Shown here in pieces: positions 6,845 through 14,601 of a DNA stretch of 33,027 nucleotides. The first letter of the stretch is position 1. Every line of letters starts with the position of its first letter. The DNA is from Lachnospiraceae bacterium. Lineage in GTDB: Bacteria; Bacillota; Clostridia; Lachnospirales; Lachnospiraceae. Below the pieces are notes generated by a model. The model was not told the origin of the DNA. It ran no database searches and was given only the letters and a program-made list of their open reading frames with translations. Position numbers and translations under genes: made by a program. The stretch spans positions 1-33,027 of the forward strand of contig JAILPR010000204.1 of the NCBI GenBank assembly GCA_024699355.1, written 5' to 3'.

Positions 6845-8032
6845 TTAGTTGTCCCCGTCTTTCTCAGTGCGTTCTTTGATCAGTCGAAGTCTGATCTCAC
6901 GCATCTGCTCTGCCGAAAGTTCCTTCTTTGCATAAGCATCGGTATCAACCCCGGCTTCGATCCCGAGGATGATCTCCTGTGACTGTTCCTCTGTAAAATC
7001 TTCAATCTCACGCTGCGATAATTCCTGCTGTTGCTCCTGGATCAACTGACGCATCAGCGCCAGTGTATTACCGACCTTCGCGATCTCATCAATGTTCAGA
7101 TCATCTTCCATGGCCATACGGATCTCCTGCATCTCACGCCAGCTGAAGTACTCGCTGGCATATCTGGAGGCATCGAGATGTTCCTCGAGGCCGAGGCGGA
7201 TCTCACGCATCTGGAACCAGTTATAATCCGGTGTCGCATACATCTGATAATCGATCTTACTCTCCATGCCCAGACGGATCTGCTTCATCTGCTGACCGTA
7301 AAGTTCATGTAAGAAATACGGTTCCATCGGCAGCTGATGCTCGATCGCATAGCCGATCTCGTGCAGCTGATCGGCATCAAACCCTTCTGCCGCATACTTC
7401 GAGATATCCACATTCCTGACGAAATATTCAAAGAGTTCTTCCAGTACATGCCCGTTATAACCCATCTTTGCATAGGACAGGATATCAACGTTATTCTCCA
7501 TGCCTTTCCGGATCAGACGCATGACCAGCGAGTCAAACTCAACCAGCGCATATTCTCGTACATTCAGGTTCTTGCGGATACCGCAGAGGATCTCCTCCAT
7601 CTGGTACCAGTCCAATGCCGGATTTAAATATGCACTGACATCAAGGCCTTCCTTTAAGCCCTCACGGATGATCTGCATCTGCGGTGCCAAAAATTCCGGC
7701 TTTAAGTACACGGAGATATCCACATGCTCCTCAAAGCCCAGACGGATCTCCCGGATCTGCATCCAGTCAAAGCGCTCCGCATATGTACGCATATCCAGTC
7801 CCATCATACTTCCCAGGCGGATTTCTTCCATCTCAAACCATGAATAGCCCGGATTCATATACATATGAATGTCCAGACCATCCTCCAGCCCCAGATTGAT
7901 CTGCCGAAGTTGCTCTGCATCATAGTGCGCGTCTTTCAGCTCTTTTTCCTTCAGCCCGTGATCCAGACACTTCTGGAACTCCTCCTGATAGGTTCTGTCC
8001 TGATATTGTTTTAAAGCGTGTCTACTTTCCAT
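6845..8032 (-). CDS. Protein made of about thirteen 25-residue tandem repeats
   Basis: Start placed at the ATG at 8032 (395 residues), 2 bases after the stop of the upstream gene; the track start at 8062 is a TTG inside that gene. After a charged helical leader of about 36 residues nearly the whole protein is a tandem array of 25-26-residue units. The consensus is roughly QMREIRLGLEEHLDVSxYA followed by xPxFxW, with clear units such as FQMREIRLGLEEHLDASRY and IREIRLGFEEHVDISVY, and more decayed ones in the centre. The pattern predicts a helix-turn-helix solenoid. No signal peptide, membrane segment or catalytic motif is seen, so a cytoplasmic scaffold or binding platform is the best guess. 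Similar repeats occur in other Lachnospiraceae proteins to my recollection, but I cannot name an established function. Confidence 0.82.
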   Translation of the reverse strand: MESRHALKQYQDRTYQEEFQKCLDHGLKEKELKDAHYDAEQLRQINLGLEDGLDIHMYMNPGYSWFEMEEIRLGSMMGLDMRTYAERFDWMQIREIRLGFEEHVDISVYLKPEFLAPQMQIIREGLKEGLDVSAYLNPALDWYQMEEILCGIRKNLNVREYALVEFDSLVMRLIRKGMENNVDILSYAKMGYNGHVLEELFEYFVRNVDISKYAAEGFDADQLHEIGYAIEHQLPMEPYFLHELYGQQMKQIRLGMESKIDYQMYATPDYNWFQMREIRLGLEEHLDASRYASEYFSWREMQEIRMAMEDDLNIDEIAKVGNTLALMRQLIQEQQQELSQREIEDFTEEQSQEIILGIEAGVDTDAYAKKELSAEQMREIRLRLIKERTEKDGDN

Positions 8033-8034
8033 CT

Positions 8035-8994
8035 TTACATCCCATACATCACTACGATACAAACCAGCCCCAGAATGATGCCAAACAGATTACTCCACAT
8101 CCTTAACGGATGCTCGTGATAATGCGGTTCGTTATACATTGGTACATGTTCTGCATACGGAATCTGCATCGCATCGATCTGTGCCAGAAATTCCGCCGCA
8201 CGTTTGCTCATATGCTCGCGGATCCTGAAACTGACCGCCTGCGCAAACCAGTGCTTGGCCACATTGAAATTGGCGAGTGCAAATTCCACGCGACCCATAA
8301 AATAACAGTATCTTAAAAATTCATACTTACTCTCCAGGCTGCCCGAACGATAGACCTTACTCAGATATTCTTTGGCCTGGATATTTTTGCCCTGGAACAT
8401 CATCTCCCGAAACTCCAGCTCCTGCTGTAGCATCGTCGCGTTTCGAAGACTTCTCCTCGAGACGTTTCTGCCGCGCAGCCAGCGGTTTCGAAAGTATTCC
8501 AGACAAAGTTCAAAATTGTGAAAGTCCTCCAGCTCCGCATAGAACCTGCACCAGTAGTAATCATAGACAAGTTCTGTCGCCGGTGCGAAATTCGGCTTTT
8601 CATCACGGATCTCCATCAGCCTGCGATAAGCTTCATCAAAATCACCGCGGATCAGAAACGCATCGATGCTGTTGACTTTTTGGCGGCAGATCGCCGCCCT
8701 GCCGATATTAAAATGTTCCAGGAACTCCATACACGATTGGTATGCATCGAAATCACACAATTCCAGCGCCAATCGCTGTAAATGTAAATTGCGAAGTACC
8801 GTTAAGACAAAATAAGAATAGTAATACCACAATCCGAGAAGGATCGTGGCAAAAATCCGGTAGAGGGAAACTCCCGGCGCAAAAAAAGACGCACCGATCA
8901 AGAGTGCCGGTACCAAAAGTGGTAGCACCACCATTCGAAACGTATGCAATACCTTGACCGATAATGTCTCTCTGCCTACCGCTGTCTGCCTCAT
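8035..8994 (-). CDS. Membrane protein with TPR-like cytoplasmic domain
   Basis: Start set at the ATG at 8994 (319 residues), which follows GAGGGGCAGT; the track start is 24 bases further upstream without a good site. Two hydrophobic helices occupy roughly residues 20-60 (MVVLPLLVPALLIGASFF and ATILLGLWYYYSYFVLTVL), and a third closes the protein (LFGIILGLVCIVVMYGM). Between them is a helical region with repeated paired helices (FDAYQSCMEFLEHFNIG, GDFDEAYRRLMEIRDEKPNF, FNVAKHWFAQAVSFRIREH) typical of tetratricopeptide-like repeats. The soluble part probably faces the cytoplasm and binds protein. Family not recognised. It is tightly coupled to the repeat protein gene, with only TAAAGATG between them. 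Confidence 0.75.
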   Translation of the reverse strand: MRQTAVGRETLSVKVLHTFRMVVLPLLVPALLIGASFFAPGVSLYRIFATILLGLWYYYSYFVLTVLRNLHLQRLALELCDFDAYQSCMEFLEHFNIGRAAICRQKVNSIDAFLIRGDFDEAYRRLMEIRDEKPNFAPATELVYDYYWCRFYAELEDFHNFELCLEYFRNRWLRGRNVSRRSLRNATMLQQELEFREMMFQGKNIQAKEYLSKVYRSGSLESKYEFLRYCYFMGRVEFALANFNVAKHWFAQAVSFRIREHMSKRAAEFLAQIDAMQIPYAEHVPMYNEPHYHEHPLRMWSNLFGIILGLVCIVVMYGM

Positions 8995-9032
8995 ACTGCC
9001 CCTCATAAGACATGTCAATCAGGATTAGTCGC

Positions 9033-9299
9033 CTAACCCTCTACAATCAGGTATCTGCCATCCCCTACGTCAAATACCTCTGCCTGCTCGAGGATCTCCT
9101 CTTCGCCGGCGCCTTCAGTATCAATCCCCTCTTCCTCGAAATACCGCAGAACCTCTGCGGGAGAATCTACGACAACTGCCATACAATCCTCCAGAAAGGC
9201 TTCTGCTTCCTCTGCACTTTCAGCAATGTTTTCCGAGAACAGTTGCCGTTGGTTGTCAAGAAAACACTGCAATACAGCTTCATCATATTCATCCGTCAT
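9033..9299 (-). CDS. Small acidic conserved protein
   Basis: An 88-residue, strongly acidic protein (about 30 percent Asp/Glu, few Lys/Arg) with no cysteine cluster, signal or membrane segment. It resembles a small conserved Lachnospiraceae family with the features QRQLFSENIAESAEEAEAFL, LEDCMAVVVDSPAEVLRYF and a closing VGDGRYLIVEG. Such proteins are sometimes annotated glyoxalase, but the size and sequence give no support for that. The start ATG follows AGGAAAGGAAGTAGCGCAAT. It lies 38 bases upstream of the membrane/TPR gene on the same strand and so is probably the first gene of the cluster that ends at 4393, though it could be a separate unit. Confidence 0.75.
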   Translation of the reverse strand: MTDEYDEAVLQCFLDNQRQLFSENIAESAEEAEAFLEDCMAVVVDSPAEVLRYFEEEGIDTEGAGEEEILEQAEVFDVGDGRYLIVEG

Positions 9300-9330
9300 A
9301 TTGCGCTACTTCCTTTCCTATATATTCCTA

Positions 9331-9359
9331 AGAATAGCATATACAAAACAACCTGTATC
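9331..9359 (-). promoter_or_regulatory. Candidate promoter of the small acidic protein gene
   Basis: Minus strand GATACA (9359-9354), 17-base spacer, TATTCT (9336-9331) with a TGC extension directly before the -10 (extended -10). The -35 is weak. It is the only promoter-like pattern found upstream of the five-gene cluster. Confidence 0.4.
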
Positions 9360-9405
9360 ACGCAATACCGCAAACCCTAAAAAAACTATGAAATGTCTGT
9401 AAACA

Positions 9406-11538
9406 TCACATTTGCGGCGCCTGTTCCGGGAGAAATACCCGGCTTTGCGTCAACTCCGGAGATGCATCCTTTGCCGCTTTGTCGGATAATTCCACAAAAT
9501 AGCGCTGTGCGGTAAAACTCTCTGCGCCGCGTCTGTTGACTTTTTCGTAGGTTCCCTTCGGCTGCAGGATGTGCGCCTTGGTATTGTCTTTCAGCTGACT
9601 TTCGAGGATGTGAATGGCTGCACTCCTGATCTCCGGATCATCCAGCGGGAACATCAATTCCACGCGGCGATCGAGATTACGCGGCATCCAGTCCGCGCTG
9701 GCACAGTATACCTCTGCCTGTCCGTCGTTTGCGAAATAAAAGATTCTGGCGTGCTCCAGGAAATTGCCGACGATCGAGCGCACCGAAATGTGCTCGCTGA
9801 CGCCCGGAATCCCGACCTTCAGACAGCAAATGCCACGCACGATCAGATCGATCTTAACGCCGCTTACGGAGGCTTCATAAAGAGCCTCAATGATGTCCGG
9901 ATCGCACAGGGAATTCATTTTCGCAATGATCTGTGCCGGCAGGCCCTGTTTTGCATGCTCGCTTTCTCTGGAGATCAGCTGCAAAAAGCGCTTTTTCAGC
10001 CACAATGGTGCCATTGCCAGGCAATTCCAGTTTCGCGGCTCCGAATAGCCGGACAACATATTAAACACGGCCGTTGCATCCTCGCCGATCTTCTCGGCGC
10101 AGGTCATCAGTCCCACATCCGAATACAGTTTTGCCGTCGAATCATTGTAATTACCGGTGCCCAAATGCACATATCTGCGGATGCCGTCCTCTTCACGGCG
10201 CACCACCAGCGTGATCTTGCAATGGGTCTTTAAGCCCACCAGACCGTAGATGACATGGCAACCCGCCTGCTCCAAACGTCTGGCCCAGATGATATTATGC
10301 TCTTCGTCGAATCTGGCCTTTAATTCCACCAGTACCGTGACCTGCTTGCCGTTCTCCGCCGCCTGCTCCAGCGCTGCGATGATCGGCGAATTACCACTGA
10401 CGCGGTACAGTGTCTGTTTGATTGCCAGTACTTCCGGATCCACGGCTGCCTGTCTGATAAAATTCACCACCGGCAGAAAGCTCTGGTACGGATGATGTAA
10501 AAAGACATCGCCTCTGCGGATGACTGTAAAGACATCCTCTCCATCGCTGAATTCCGGAACCGGTGCCGGCTCATGCGACGGCTCTTTGAGTGCCTCAAAT
10601 CCACCAAGGCCGTATACCTTCATCAAAACCGTCAGATCCAACGGTCCTTTGATCCGGTAGATCTCCTCTTCGCCCAGGTGCAGCTCCCTCTGCAGTACTT
10701 CGAGCAGTTCCTTGTCCATCTTGTCTTCGATCTCGAGACGGATGGCTTCGCCACGCTGCCGTTTCTTTAACTGCTTCTCGATCTCTTTTAAGAGATCTTC
10801 CGCCTCATCTTCATCAATGGAAAAGTCCGCATTACGCATGATCCGAAACGGGCTGACCGCCACGATATCATAGTTCAAAAACAGTTTGTCGATATTACGC
10901 TCAATGATCTCCTCCAAGAAGATGATGGTCTTTTGGTCTTCCTCTTCCGATGGGATCTCGATCACGCGGGATAACACCCCCGGCACCTGTACCGTTGCAA
11001 ATTCCAGCGCATCGCCGCCGCTTTTCCTGCGCACCAGCGCACCGAGGTTCAGCGTCTTGTTGCGGATCAGCGGGAACGGTCTTGAGGAATCCACAGCCAT
11101 CGGCGTCAGTACCGGATAGACGTTCTCCATAAAGAAACGATCCACAAACATCCCCTGTGCCTCGCTTAAATCCTCATGCCGGGCCACGATGCGAAGCCCG
11201 TGCTTTTTCAGTTCCGAAAGGAACTGCTTATTGTAAACATTGTACTGTTCCCGCACCAGCTCGTGCGTCACTTTGGTCACCGCACTCAGCTGCTCTTTGG
11301 CAGTCATGCCCGCGATGTCCTTCTTGGTATAGCCGGCATTGATCATGTCCTTTAAGGAGGCGACACGCACCATAAAGAACTCATCCAGATTCGATGCCGT
11401 GATGCTCAAAAATTTCAGCCGCTCAAACAACGGCACCTTCGCATCTTTGGCTTCGCCCAGAATGCGCTCATCAAACATTAACCAGCTTAACTCTCTGTTG
11501 GTATAGTATTCAGGATTTCGAAAATTTACTGTTGCCAT
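9406..11538 (-). CDS. ppk1: Polyphosphate kinase 1
   Basis: A 710-residue protein with the full Ppk1 layout: N-terminal helical domain starting YYTNRELSWLMFDERIL and SNLDEFFMVRVASL, a head domain, and two phospholipase-D-like C-terminal domains. Motifs include FLHHPYQSF, AIKQTLYRVSG, LKTHCKI with the histidine that becomes phosphorylated, and YVHLGTGNYN. Ppk1 reversibly transfers the gamma phosphate of ATP to inorganic polyphosphate, usually at the inner membrane face. The ATG follows GAGGTGGGAC and lies 8 bases after the stop of ppx, so the two opposing polyphosphate enzymes are co-translated. It is the last gene of the pheA-DUF815-ppx-ppk run. Downstream only a weak ATGT/ACAT hairpin followed by a T-rich run is seen as terminator. 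Confidence 0.96.
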   Translation of the reverse strand: MATVNFRNPEYYTNRELSWLMFDERILGEAKDAKVPLFERLKFLSITASNLDEFFMVRVASLKDMINAGYTKKDIAGMTAKEQLSAVTKVTHELVREQYNVYNKQFLSELKKHGLRIVARHEDLSEAQGMFVDRFFMENVYPVLTPMAVDSSRPFPLIRNKTLNLGALVRRKSGGDALEFATVQVPGVLSRVIEIPSEEEDQKTIIFLEEIIERNIDKLFLNYDIVAVSPFRIMRNADFSIDEDEAEDLLKEIEKQLKKRQRGEAIRLEIEDKMDKELLEVLQRELHLGEEEIYRIKGPLDLTVLMKVYGLGGFEALKEPSHEPAPVPEFSDGEDVFTVIRRGDVFLHHPYQSFLPVVNFIRQAAVDPEVLAIKQTLYRVSGNSPIIAALEQAAENGKQVTVLVELKARFDEEHNIIWARRLEQAGCHVIYGLVGLKTHCKITLVVRREEDGIRRYVHLGTGNYNDSTAKLYSDVGLMTCAEKIGEDATAVFNMLSGYSEPRNWNCLAMAPLWLKKRFLQLISRESEHAKQGLPAQIIAKMNSLCDPDIIEALYEASVSGVKIDLIVRGICCLKVGIPGVSEHISVRSIVGNFLEHARIFYFANDGQAEVYCASADWMPRNLDRRVELMFPLDDPEIRSAAIHILESQLKDNTKAHILQPKGTYEKVNRRGAESFTAQRYFVELSDKAAKDASPELTQSRVFLPEQAPQM

Positions 11539-11546
11539 GTCCCACC

Positions 11547-13088
11547 TCAGAATATACGTTTCTGCCGGATCACCGGGCGGATCGCAAAGATTTCCTCAAA
11601 GAAATCGGCCCGTGCCCGAAAGAGTCCTTTTTCCAGCGTGATATCCTCTCCGGTCTCCACAATGACCTCCAGGCGATCTTCCTTCAACTGCGTCTTGACG
11701 TTTTTGAATTTCTGCTTATGACTACGGTCCAACCCGTTGGCGATGCGCAGGATCGCGGTCAGTTTGGCGATCGTCAGTTCCGTCTCACGATCCAGGCCGC
11801 TGCTGCTCTCATCCAGGGCATCATAGTCAAACGGCATATGATTGTACTTCACCACATTGGCGATGATCTCACGCTCTCTGTGCGAGAGGCCGATGATCTC
11901 GGTCGACATCACGATGTTGTAGGAGCACTCTGCCAGATTGATCATGGAAATATATTTGCCGCAGTCGTGCAGGATCGCGGAAAGCTGCAAAAGGAGCCGC
12001 TCTCGCCTGCCGAGACCGTGGACCTTCTTCATGCTGTCAAATACCGTCAGCGTGATCTGTTCGAGAGTCTCGCCGCGCTTCCTGCTGCCCATATAGCGGC
12101 GTCTGATATTCATCGCGCTCGATAAGATATCCGCTTCAAAATCATGTTCGCTGCGGATCAGTTTGTTTTTATCCGCATATTCATAGACGATACCGTCGCA
12201 CAGTGTAACACCCGGTGCCCAGATCATCTGCGTATCCATCATTGCCACGACGTGCCGCAGCAGACAGCAGCTGATCAGCAAAAGTCTCGCATTTTCTTCC
12301 GGGATGTCAAGCTGCTCTGCCACCTGATTGGTGGACTGTGCCATCATGTTTCCGGTAAAGCGTTCAAATACTTTGGTCCGCACATAACCGGCCTTTAGGC
12401 CCGGTTCCGTCCGCTGCTTGCAAATGGCGGAAAAATAGTCGTCCACCACGATCAGGTTGCGGATCTTACGTTCTTTTAAATAGAGTTTGCGAAAGACATC
12501 GAGCTGGCTCATGACGATCTCTTCAATGATCTGCTCCATCCGGTAGGAGCCTGCATCGAGTCTGGAAAGTGCTTCGTTTAAGCGAAGAACGCCGAGGCGC
12601 ATGTTTTGCGTGGCCGTCAGTTTGCCGTCCTCGAATAACGAGAGCTGCACACCGTCACCGCCGATGTCCAGGATCGCGCCATCCTGCGTCAGTTCATGGA
12701 ACTCCTCGGTTTTGGATGCCACAGATTTATAATCCAGGAAACGCTGCTCGGAGTTACTGAGTACATCGATATGGATCCCCGTACGCTGCTCGATCTGGTC
12801 GATCAGGATCTGCGTCCCCCGCATCTCGCGGATCGCACTGGTGCCGTAGGCTCGATAGTCATCCACGCGATAGGTCTTCATCGTCTGCGCAAAACTCTTG
12901 AGGATCTTACACAGTTCCTCAACCTTTTGCACGGAGAGCTTGCCTGTCTCGTAGGTCTCGGACCCAAGGTCCAGGCGATGCCGCAGATCATCGATCTGCT
13001 TCATGCCTTTTTTGTTGGAGATCTCAAAGATTTTCATCTCGATCTCGAAGGATCCCACGTCGATTGCCGCAAATGTTTTACCAGCCAT
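11547..13088 (-). CDS. ppx: Ppx/GppA-type exopolyphosphatase
   Basis: Start moved to the ATG at 13088 (513 residues), preceded by GAGGGAAAG and followed by the expected AAIDVGSFEIEMKIFE phosphate-1 motif of the actin-like fold. The second half of the nucleotide/phosphate pocket is visible as GAILDIGGDGVQLSLF. The C-terminal half is an HD-like helical domain (ILHDCGKYISM, VKYNHMPFD). The usual first motif has DxGS(N/T)S; here it is DVGSFEIEM, with Phe-Glu where small polar residues are common. Ppx enzymes remove terminal phosphate from polyphosphate; GppA members also act on pppGpp. With ppk1 immediately downstream the polyphosphate role is more likely. Confidence 0.88.
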   Translation of the reverse strand: MAGKTFAAIDVGSFEIEMKIFEISNKKGMKQIDDLRHRLDLGSETYETGKLSVQKVEELCKILKSFAQTMKTYRVDDYRAYGTSAIREMRGTQILIDQIEQRTGIHIDVLSNSEQRFLDYKSVASKTEEFHELTQDGAILDIGGDGVQLSLFEDGKLTATQNMRLGVLRLNEALSRLDAGSYRMEQIIEEIVMSQLDVFRKLYLKERKIRNLIVVDDYFSAICKQRTEPGLKAGYVRTKVFERFTGNMMAQSTNQVAEQLDIPEENARLLLISCCLLRHVVAMMDTQMIWAPGVTLCDGIVYEYADKNKLIRSEHDFEADILSSAMNIRRRYMGSRKRGETLEQITLTVFDSMKKVHGLGRRERLLLQLSAILHDCGKYISMINLAECSYNIVMSTEIIGLSHREREIIANVVKYNHMPFDYDALDESSSGLDRETELTIAKLTAILRIANGLDRSHKQKFKNVKTQLKEDRLEVIVETGEDITLEKGLFRARADFFEEIFAIRPVIRQKRIF

Positions 13089-13099
13089 CTTTCCCTCAT

Positions 13100-13214
13100 T
13101 TCCCGCTGCGGTGCACTGCCGCGCCGTCGCCATTTTGCTGCCGCGCCACCGGCCATTTTGCTGCCGCGCGCTGCGCGGCTGTCGGTTATGCTCCGGCGCT
13201 GCGCGCGCCGGCTC
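13100..13214. repeat. GC-rich repetitive spacer between DUF815 gene and ppx
   Basis: About 115 bases of very GC-rich DNA. GCCATTTTGCTGCCGCGC occurs twice with a 23-base period (13129-13146 and 13152-13169). Two palindromic elements follow: CCGCGCGCTGCGCGG and CCGGCGCTGCGCGCGCCGG. No U tract follows on the minus strand, so these are not standard terminators; they may reduce read-through or shape the message. Confidence 0.7.
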
Positions 13215-14510
13215 TTACACTTTTCCCAGCAGATAGTCTACGAATTGTTGTGCCGTACGTCCCGAAATACCGCCGTGCGATAACTCCCACCGATTGGCTT
13301 CCAGAAGGAGTGTCTCTTTGGACATGGTGATATGGTGCCGCTCCGCCAGTGTCGTAACGATCTCCTGGAACTCCTTCGGTGTCGGCTTGCCATAATAAAT
13401 GGTCACGCCGAAGCGATATGCCAGCGATAATTTTTCCTGTACCGTATCATTGGTGTGCAGATCTTCATCGCGATCAAGCTTGTCGGATGCGGTCTCGCGT
13501 ACCAGATGTCTGCGGTTGGAGGTCGCATAGATCAGGACATTGGACGGTTTCTTTTCCAGTCCGCCCTCGATCACGGCCTTTAAGTATTTATAGTCGGTCT
13601 CAAATTCTTCAAAACTGAGATCATCCATATAAATGATGAACTTATAGTTCCGGTTCTTGATCTGTGCGATCACATCATTGAGCATCCGAAACTGATGCTT
13701 GTAGATCTCGATGATCCGCAGTCCCTTATCGAAATATTCGTTCGTAATGGCTTTGATGCTGGAGGATTTGCCGGTACCGGCATCTCCGAACAGTAAGCAG
13801 TTGTTTGCTTTCTTTCCGGAGACAAACGCCTCGGTGTTATCGATCAGTTTCTTCTTTTGCAGTTCATAGCCGACCAGGTCATCCAGATGGACATGTGCGA
13901 TGTTGGTGATCGGTACGATCTGCGTTCCGTGTGCATCTTCCTCCACGCGAAACGCTTTATGTAAACCAAATTTTCCAACACCGAACTCCTGATAAAACTG
14001 TGTCACCAGGTTCTTGACCTGTGCCGCATCCTTTACCTCCCGAAACTGCTTTGCCAGATCGCAGATCCGCTTCTGGATGCGTTTGTTGTAGACCTTACTC
14101 TTTTCGTTGCTGGCCTGATAATCCGTCAGAAGTGCATAGGTCGTGGCATCCATCTTTTGCGCCAGCGGTGCAAAATCATACCGGATCCACTCCAGAAAGA
14201 TGTCCATATCATGCATGACCGCCTGATTGATGCTGCCATCGATCGGTCCGACGACCTCACAGGCTTTGGAGTAGGCATTCTCATCATTGACGATGATCTC
14301 TGCCAGAAAACAGTGCCAGAGGTTACCATAAAATCCGTTCTGTGCCGCCATCTCCAGCAAGGCGTTTACGCTCCGGCAAAAGATATCGGCGTAGTCTTCA
14401 CTGTCGACCGTTTCCGAGGAGACATGCTCCATCAGAAATACCATATCCGTCAGGAGCTGCTGATTCTGCTCCGAACGGTTCCGAAATATAAAAAGTTGTT
14501 GTTCTTTCAT
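13215..14510 (-). CDS. DUF815 family AAA ATPase
   Basis: Start placed at the ATG at 14510 (431 residues), preceded by ATAGGAACAGAC; the track start adds 23 residues translated from the GC-rich spacer. The N-terminal 190 residues are helical and unlike known domains. From about 205 the DUF815 ATPase begins (HLDDLVGYELQKKKLIDNTE), with Walker A GDAGTGKS at 242-249, Walker B FIIYMDDLSFEE, sensor-like IYATSNRRHLVRE, and LSLAYRFGVTIYYGKP typical of the family. Function is not established for DUF815 proteins. It sits between pheA and ppx on the same strand, separated on both sides by GC-rich spacers. Confidence 0.9.
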   Translation of the reverse strand: MKEQQLFIFRNRSEQNQQLLTDMVFLMEHVSSETVDSEDYADIFCRSVNALLEMAAQNGFYGNLWHCFLAEIIVNDENAYSKACEVVGPIDGSINQAVMHDMDIFLEWIRYDFAPLAQKMDATTYALLTDYQASNEKSKVYNKRIQKRICDLAKQFREVKDAAQVKNLVTQFYQEFGVGKFGLHKAFRVEEDAHGTQIVPITNIAHVHLDDLVGYELQKKKLIDNTEAFVSGKKANNCLLFGDAGTGKSSSIKAITNEYFDKGLRIIEIYKHQFRMLNDVIAQIKNRNYKFIIYMDDLSFEEFETDYKYLKAVIEGGLEKKPSNVLIYATSNRRHLVRETASDKLDRDEDLHTNDTVQEKLSLAYRFGVTIYYGKPTPKEFQEIVTTLAERHHITMSKETLLLEANRWELSHGGISGRTAQQFVDYLLGKV

Positions 14511-14519
14511 GTCTGTTCC

Positions 14520-14601
14520 TATCTGCGCCGCCTGCAGGGCAGCCGCCGTCACTGCAGCGCTCCGAACGGTCGCCGTCACGCCGCCTGCAGGCGGACGTGC
14601 G
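14520..14601. repeat. GC-rich repetitive spacer between pheA and the DUF815 gene
   Basis: CGCCGCCTGCAGG occurs at 14526-14538 and 14579-14591, and GCCGTCAC at 14545-14552 and 14572-14579. The 14-base palindrome CCGCCTGCAGGCGG (14581-14594) lies just after the pheA stop. As in the next spacer there is no U tract after the hairpin. Confidence 0.65.

Noticed and set aside
8033-8062. Upstream TTG start for the repeat protein
   Set aside because: It lies within the preceding gene, has no ribosome binding site, and the ATG at 8032 gives the coupled TAAAGATG arrangement.
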